Shown here: one piece after another, positions 22,913-27,246 of the stretch | Numbering within the stretch: the stretch's first letter is position 1 | Layout of the letters: the number at the start of each line of letters is the position of its first letter | From: PALSA-607 sp036510735 | Lineage (GTDB): Bacteria; Actinomycetota; Actinomycetes; Acidothermales; Acidothermaceae | Assembly: GCA_036510735.1 (NCBI GenBank) | Contig: DATCDK010000226.1 | Span: forward strand, 1-27,246 | Direction: 5' to 3' | DNA length: 27,246 nucleotides | Made by a program: the position numbers and the translations under genes | Notes under the pieces: generated by a model | The model's database searches: none | Told to the model about the DNA's origin: nothing | What the model saw: only the letters and a program-made list of their open reading frames with translations

Positions 22913-24058
22913 ATGACCACGCAATCGCAAACCGCAAGCCTCACGCCGGCCGGCGATCGCCGGCTCGCCCGGATCGCCTCAGTCGGCATCGCGATCTCAC
23001 TCGCCGCAGGTGCGGCGCGGCTTCTTCATGTACTGCCCTCGGGCGCCGCCGCGGCAATCGTGCTCGTCGGTGTCGTCATCGGATTGCGCGTCGCGCTGAT
23101 CTACGCGTCGCGCTCGGCGACGTCCGCCACTCGGGCAAAGACCATGACGATGGTCGCGAACGTCGGGCTCGCCGTGTCAGCAGTGACGGTCGTTGCGGCA
23201 CTGCCGCACCTGACGAAGCAAGGCGGTGCGGGCCACTTCTTCTCTGATGCGTTCGGCCAGCTCTGGACCCTCGGGGTCCTGACCATCGCCGCCGGGCCCG
23301 TGCGCACGATCGGATGGCGCGGCATGGTGGGCGCCGGCCTCACGGGTTTCCTTGCGGTGACGGGACTCTCACGCCTTGTCGGCCGGCCGCTCGTCAACCA
23401 CTTCGGCGCCACGTCGTTACCAATTGTGGCGGGCGTTGTCCCCGTCACCGAGGAACTGTTCAAGCTACTGCCCGTGCTGCTCGTCGTACTGCTCGCGATT
23501 CGTCGCACCGACACACGGCCGTCGGTGCTCGACCTCGTGTTGCTCGGCGCGTGGTCAGGCGCCGGATTCACACTGTTCGAGGACGCGTCGCTTGGTCGGG
23601 GTGGCGCACAGTTCGGTTCCTTCCCGCCGTTCTCTTGGCTGTCTCCCGGCGGCGCGCACGCGACCGTGTGGGGCTCCGGATATCTCTCGGTCGGACACCT
23701 CGTGCACACAGCACTGATCGCTCTAGGTCTCGGAATGTGGATGCTCTACCGGCACCGCATCCGCTTTGCATGGGCATGGTTGCTGATACCGATCGGCGCA
23801 GCCCTCGCAGATCACATGCTCAACAACGCCATGGCAACCGGACGACTGTCGCACGGCACTGCCGATCCGTTTCTTGTCTTGACTGTGTGGGGCCACCTTT
23901 CGCTGCTGTTATTGCTCGCGGGTGTCGGCTACCTCTTCGTGCGCGAAGGAAGATCCGTCGGCTCACTGAAACCGGCGAAGTCGTGGGTGCAACTCACGCC
24001 AGCAGTTGCCGCCCAACGCGGCAAAGCGCTCGCGGCCGCGCAAGTAGGCCGGCCATGA
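22913..24058 (+). CDS. PrsW-family intramembrane metalloprotease
   Basis: 381 residues with about nine hydrophobic segments. The PrsW active-site motifs are all present within membrane segments: VTEELFKLLP (Glu180-Glu181, Lys184), GFTLFED (Glu223), GHLVHTALIALGLG (His262, His265) and ADHMLNN (His301). In Bacillus subtilis PrsW makes the first cut in anti-sigma factor RsiW; actinobacterial substrates are largely unknown. The start at 22913 follows GGACTGGTCAC, a weak ribosome site. The stop overlaps the start of the next gene by four bases (ATGA), so the two are translationally coupled. It diverges from the HtrA protease gene, which places two envelope proteases back to back. Confidence 0.92.
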   Translation: MTTQSQTASLTPAGDRRLARIASVGIAISLAAGAARLLHVLPSGAAAAIVLVGVVIGLRVALIYASRSATSATRAKTMTMVANVGLAVSAVTVVAALPHLTKQGGAGHFFSDAFGQLWTLGVLTIAAGPVRTIGWRGMVGAGLTGFLAVTGLSRLVGRPLVNHFGATSLPIVAGVVPVTEELFKLLPVLLVVLLAIRRTDTRPSVLDLVLLGAWSGAGFTLFEDASLGRGGAQFGSFPPFSWLSPGGAHATVWGSGYLSVGHLVHTALIALGLGMWMLYRHRIRFAWAWLLIPIGAALADHMLNNAMATGRLSHGTADPFLVLTVWGHLSLLLLLAGVGYLFVREGRSVGSLKPAKSWVQLTPAVAAQRGKALAAAQVGRP

Positions 24059-25443
24059 GCCTCCTGCTATACGCGGCGTCGTGCGTCAGCTGCGCACCGT
24101 CCGCCAACAGCCTCGCGCCTGGCCTCGGCATGCTCGCCGGTGCCGGCGGCGCTCTCGGTCTCTTCGGTGCCATCGGCAACCTCCTCGGCAACGGCGGCGA
24201 TGCGGGCGCTGACCAGGGTGCGGACACCGGTGCGGACAGCGGCAGCGCGCCGTCCGGCGACACCTCGCCGTCCGACAACACCTCGCCGTCCGACAACACC
24301 TCGCCGTCCAACAACACCTCGCCGTCCAACAACAGCGCGCCACCCGCCGCACCACCTGCCGCGCCGCCTGGACCGACGCAGTTCGGGCCTGGAACGGACC
24401 CGGGTTCAGACCCCGCATCAGACCCGAATGGCTGGAACACGATCACCCCGAACGGCGATGGCACGGTGACGGTGACCGATCCGGACGGCAACGTCGTCCC
24501 GACCGACTCCGACCCGATCGTGAATCCCGATGGCAGCGTCAGCGTGCACAACCAAGATGGCAGCGTCGACACGACGGGTCCGGGTTACTCGAGTACCACC
24601 ACTCCAGACGGTTCGCAGACCGTGAACTGGGACGGCACCGGAACGACAACCACCTACGCGCCCGACGGCACAGTAACAACCACACATAGCGACGGCATGA
24701 TCAGCGTCGACAATCCCGACGGTTCGAATGACACGAGCTACGGCGATTCGAGCCCAGGCTTCAGCTCGCATACCGACCCGAGCGGCAACCTGACCATCAC
24801 CAGTCCAGACGGCAGCACAACAACATTCGGCAGCGACGGGACGACGACCACTGCGCATCCCGACGGCAGCGGCGAGGTCAGTGGAGGCGGCGTCACTACG
24901 GTCACGGGCTCGGACGGCACTGTCACCACGACGTATCAGGGTGGCACGTCCAGCGTGACCCCACCCGGTGGTGCGCCGACCTTGCATCTGCCCGGAGGAG
25001 GGGTCGTGAATCCCGACGGCACAAACGGTTTTGACCCGAACTGGGCGCCGCCCGGAGACGGCGCGGGGTCGTGGGCGGACTCGAACGGGGCGAGCACCTC
25101 TGTGGGTCACGACGGCCAGGTCGTCAACCAGAATCCCGACGGGACAGGCACCGTCACACTGCCAGGCGGCACGGTCATTACTGGAGGCGGTGGCGGTTCG
25201 ACCACGACGACAAACACCGACGGGACGTCGACAGCGCAAACCCCGGGTGGCGGCTCGACGACGGACCTCGGTGGTGGCGGCAGCTACAAGAACGACGGGC
25301 AGGGAGGCTCGAGGTTCACCACACCCGATGGTGGGTCGACGACGCACACACCGGGCGGTGGTTCGGTTCAGACCGGTGGCGCAGCTGACTCTGATGTCGG
25401 CGATAGCAGTGGTGACGGCTCGACGGGCCAACCGCCTACGTAA
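24055..25443 (+). CDS. Low-complexity Thr/Asp/Gly-repeat protein coupled to PrsW
   Basis: 462 residues from the ATG at 24055, overlapping the prsW-type stop by four bases; the frame reads open back to 23314 but is only a shadow there. A short hydrophobic start (MSLLLYAASCVSC) and a Gly/Leu-rich segment GLGMLAGAGGALGLFGAIGNLL (about 23-44) could cross or insert in the membrane. Then comes a Ser/Pro/Asn linker of hexamers TSPS[DN]N and a Pro/Ala patch. About 330 residues of short repeats follow, built around [PSQ]DG[TSN] every 10-14 residues (ITPNGDGTVTVTDPDGNVV, TTTPDGSQTVNWDGTGTTTT). Such repeats suggest a beta-rich fibre or solenoid. There are almost no Lys/Arg and no catalytic motif. No family recognised; coupling suggests partnership with, or processing by, the PrsW-type protease. 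Confidence 0.85.
   Translation: MSLLLYAASCVSCAPSANSLAPGLGMLAGAGGALGLFGAIGNLLGNGGDAGADQGADTGADSGSAPSGDTSPSDNTSPSDNTSPSNNTSPSNNSAPPAAPPAAPPGPTQFGPGTDPGSDPASDPNGWNTITPNGDGTVTVTDPDGNVVPTDSDPIVNPDGSVSVHNQDGSVDTTGPGYSSTTTPDGSQTVNWDGTGTTTTYAPDGTVTTTHSDGMISVDNPDGSNDTSYGDSSPGFSSHTDPSGNLTITSPDGSTTTFGSDGTTTTAHPDGSGEVSGGGVTTVTGSDGTVTTTYQGGTSSVTPPGGAPTLHLPGGGVVNPDGTNGFDPNWAPPGDGAGSWADSNGASTSVGHDGQVVNQNPDGTGTVTLPGGTVITGGGGGSTTTTNTDGTSTAQTPGGGSTTDLGGGGSYKNDGQGGSRFTTPDGGSTTHTPGGGSVQTGGAADSDVGDSSGDGSTGQPPT
24262..24333 (+). repeat. Four 18-bp repeats encoding TSPS[DN]N
   Basis: Units start at 24262, 24280, 24298 and 24316 and differ only at the codon for Asp or Asn. They form a stretch of flexible linker between the hydrophobic N-terminus and the PDG-repeat body. 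Confidence 0.9.
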
Positions 25444-25575
25444 TTGCGTACCGATGTGCAGCCGCGAGATTTCCTCTTCAATCGTTGCGACCGCCTGCAC
25501 AGCACGACGTTGACGGGGAGCCCAGAAAGGCAACCGGCCGTATCTAACCTCGGCCCCCGCCGTCCGCATCGAGTG

Positions 25576-25615
25576 TTGGTCGTCAGCGGTCGTTCTTGCG
25601 CCCGTTCAGGACCAA
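25576..25615. repeat. Dispersed 40-bp palindromic repeat, copy 3 (inverted orientation)
   Basis: It matches the reverse complement of copy 1 at 36 of 40 positions, has the same TTGGT/ACCAA ends and the same length. CGCCGTCCG again stands just outside (25558-25566), here nine bases away. It lies in the 186-base spacer between the convergent PDG-repeat and lipoprotein genes; the rest of 25444-25629 has no gene I can support. Confidence 0.78.
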
Positions 25616-25629
25616 CGGTCAGTCGGCGG

Positions 25630-26217
25630 TTAGGGCAGCCGCGACGCAACTATCTTGGCGGCGGTTTGCATCGGCTGCACGTTCTGGGCCGGGTCATTCA
25701 ACTTCACCAAGTTGATGTCGGCCCAGTTGTCGCCCTTGCGGATGAAGATGTTGCCGTCTTCCTGATCGGCCTCGTCGCCGATTCCGGGAACCGAAGTGAA
25801 CGTGTGACCGAGGGTGTCGCGATCGATGTCGAGTTCCTTCTTCGCGCCATCGCCGACGATGATTTCGACCTGCGCGGTCGGTCCGCTCGGATCACTTGTG
25901 TACTGGCACAGCGTCTTGTCGCCACCGGCGCCGGCCGAGACCGCAGCATTCAGTTTCACACCGGCCAGCGTCGAAGCCTCGGCTTGCGTCAGCAGTGCGC
26001 ATGGATCGATCACCGGCGGCAGCGACGCAACTTCGCTCGAGCCCGCGCTAGCCGGAGCAGCAGAAACAACAGGGCCGGACGCCGGGGCGGTGGCCGTCTC
26101 GGTGACTGTTGCCGTCACGGTGACGGTTGCGGTCACCGTCTTGGTTGAGCCCCCACATGCGGTGGCCGCCATTGCTACTCCCACCAGAGCCACCATCGGG
26201 GTGACACTTCGCCACAT
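25630..26217 (-). CDS. DUF3558-like lipoprotein
   Basis: 195 residues from the ATG at 26217; 36 further in-frame codons upstream have no lipoprotein character. MWRSVTPMVALVGVAMAATAC gives a lipobox with Cys21, followed by CGGS. A Thr/Val stretch (TKTVTATVTVTATVTETATA) and an Ala/Ser-rich spacer lead to the globular part: DPCALLTQAEASTLAGVKL, TLCQYTSDPSGPTAQVEIIVGDGAKKELD, and VPGIGDEADQEDGNIFIRKGDNWADINLV. This order (PCxLLT...A, CxY, GxGDEA, FVRKGD) is that of the actinobacterial DUF3558-type family. It is extracellular, with function unknown. The ribosome site is GAGAGGGACGG. It is downstream of the truncated exported protein at the right edge, with 89 bases between. Confidence 0.85.
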   Translation of the reverse strand: MWRSVTPMVALVGVAMAATACGGSTKTVTATVTVTATVTETATAPASGPVVSAAPASAGSSEVASLPPVIDPCALLTQAEASTLAGVKLNAAVSAGAGGDKTLCQYTSDPSGPTAQVEIIVGDGAKKELDIDRDTLGHTFTSVPGIGDEADQEDGNIFIRKGDNWADINLVKLNDPAQNVQPMQTAAKIVASRLP

Positions 26218-26306
26218 GCGCGCCGTCCCTCTCTTGTCGTTGTCTTCGCCCTCGCAGCCGATGCGTTTACCGCCCCAGGAGGGCGGCAAATGCACGCGCT
26301 GTGTCA

Positions 26307-27246
26307 TCACGCACCCGCATCGCACAGCGGCACGTCCGGCACGACCTGCGACCGGTGCAGCAACGAGGTGCTGGTGCCGAGGGAGTACTCGTACTTCGCG
26401 CCAGGAATCAGGTCTTTGAGGATCGGAATTTCCGCAGCCGACAGCTCAATGCCGACTCCGGCACTTCCTCGCAGGTCAAGCGTTGCGCCCTTACATCGGG
26501 CGAGTGAGGCGCCGAGCGACGATCCGTTCGTCACGCCGAGGTCGACGATCACACCGACAAACGGTCCGGCGCTCAGTGACGCGACGCCCACGCCCACTTG
26601 GAACTTCATCTCGACGCCGAACACGATGCCGCTCGGGCCGAGTGTGATGCCGGTAATGCTGTCGATGATGCTCTGTTTCACGGTGAAGGTCGGCGTCTCG
26701 AATTTCGAACCGTCGTAGCCGATCGGTCCGTCGAGTCCCCAGATGCCGGTCGCGACGAGCGTCGAGTTGTTGCCGGTGATCGCGGTCTCGACACTGAACG
26801 TGAATTCAACCTTGATATCCATCGGCAGGCCGGCAGTTGCGGGCGACGGCGGAATCTCGAGGTTCGCTTCGATCGGTGCCTCGATCTTGATTTTCTCGTT
26901 GTCGGCCGAGCCACCGGCCGCACCTGCCTGCAAGCTGATTTGCAGCCCGGTAATACCGGTGATCTCGAAGCCGCTGTGCGTCGATTGGCCGTTCTTGATG
27001 GTGTCGATGCCGTGGAAGTGCAGGTTGTTCGTGTCGAACGCGAAGTCGATACCGACCTTCAAAGCGCCGTCGCGCTCAACACCGAGTTCGAGCTTGTTGT
27101 CGCTCACGTCCGGCGACACCGTCCAGTCGCCGACCTTGAACTCGAGGCTCGAGTCCGACTCGAAAATCGAGTTCCCACCCGGTGCTGCTTTCGGTAGCGC
27201 CGCCGCTTGCGCGGCGAACGGCTTCGTGCGGTTGTAACCGGACGGC
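26307..27246 (-). CDS. Large apparently exported protein, C-terminal part only
   Basis: The frame is open to the right edge, so the start is outside the window; a GTG at 27119 exists, but residues before it (GYNRTKPFAAQAAALPKAAPGGNSIFES, then DSSLEFKVGDWTV) read as real protein. At least 313 residues are visible. The sequence is beta-rich, alternating polar and hydrophobic: LELGVERDGALKVGIDFAFDTNNLHFHGID, AGLPMDIKVEFTFSVETAITG, ITLGPSGIVFGVEMKFQVGVGVASL, then a Cys pair (ARCKGATLD and VPLCDAGA-stop). There are no membrane segments. I recognise no domain. The composition and neighbours suggest a secreted or surface protein of many beta-strands. Confidence 0.75.
   Translation of the reverse strand, partial: PSGYNRTKPFAAQAAALPKAAPGGNSIFESDSSLEFKVGDWTVSPDVSDNKLELGVERDGALKVGIDFAFDTNNLHFHGIDTIKNGQSTHSGFEITGITGLQISLQAGAAGGSADNEKIKIEAPIEANLEIPPSPATAGLPMDIKVEFTFSVETAITGNNSTLVATGIWGLDGPIGYDGSKFETPTFTVKQSIIDSITGITLGPSGIVFGVEMKFQVGVGVASLSAGPFVGVIVDLGVTNGSSLGASLARCKGATLDLRGSAGVGIELSAAEIPILKDLIPGAKYEYSLGTSTSLLHRSQVVPDVPLCDAGA

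Noticed and set aside
23314..24054. Upstream part of the open frame of the PDG-repeat protein
   Set aside because: It lies wholly inside the PrsW coding sequence in another frame, is Arg-rich, and the four-base ATGA overlap marks the real start.

Overview
The window comes from a high-G+C, mycothiol-producing, motile actinobacterium. The evidence is a GlnR-type orphan response regulator followed directly by mycothiol synthase (mshD), actinobacterial families such as DUF4192, DUF6458 and DUF3558-like lipoproteins, G/C-biased third codon positions, and a flagellar gene block. I cannot name the genus from sequence alone. I see no tRNA, rRNA, CRISPR array, transposase or phage gene.

Layout. (1) 1-2683: a truncated four-helix membrane protein diverges from glnR-mshD across a 330-bp intergenic region that holds a long inverted repeat; a short conserved-looking actinobacterial protein converges on mshD. 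(2) 2879-6101: a flagellar and motility island containing a Cys-rich mini-protein, a small protein translationally coupled to an FlgN-like chaperone, a FliA/WhiG-type sigma factor, FlbD and a PilZ (c-di-GMP receptor) protein. Three sites of the form TCA-N16/17-GCCGA[T/A] precede flgN, flbD and the mini-protein and look like the promoters read by that sigma factor. (3) 6121-8170: an RsbW-type ATPase, a DUF6458 membrane protein behind a sigma-B-like promoter, two copies of a 40-bp palindrome, and an AlkZ/YcaQ-type (HTH_42) DNA glycosylase candidate. (4) 8238-18470: one giant secreted protein of about 3,410 residues: signal peptide, TIG domain, L-type-lectin-like domain, DUF11-like domain, 30 more TIG domains (26 of them in exact 83-residue register), a 16-glycine hinge and three cell-wall-binding-type-2 repeats. 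(5) 18619-22782, all on the minus strand: two tandem paralogous lipoproteins of the Yx[FWY]xxD family, a DUF4192 protein and a membrane-anchored HtrA-like protease with PDZ. (6) 22913-27246: a PrsW-type intramembrane protease translationally coupled to a Thr/Asp/Gly repeat protein, a third copy of the 40-bp palindrome, a DUF3558-like lipoprotein and the C-terminal part of a large, apparently exported protein cut by the window end.

How it fits together. Regions 3-6 mostly concern the cell envelope: a very long wall-anchored stalk carrying a lectin head, lipoproteins, and two membrane proteases (HtrA, PrsW). Region 2 is the regulatory core of the flagellum (sigma factor, FlbD, c-di-GMP receptor, export chaperone). 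The least-described items are the FliA-like promoter set with its apparently leaderless Cys-rich mini-protein, the coupled PrsW/PDG-repeat pair, the five-domain higher-order periodicity inside the giant protein, and the dispersed 40-bp palindrome.
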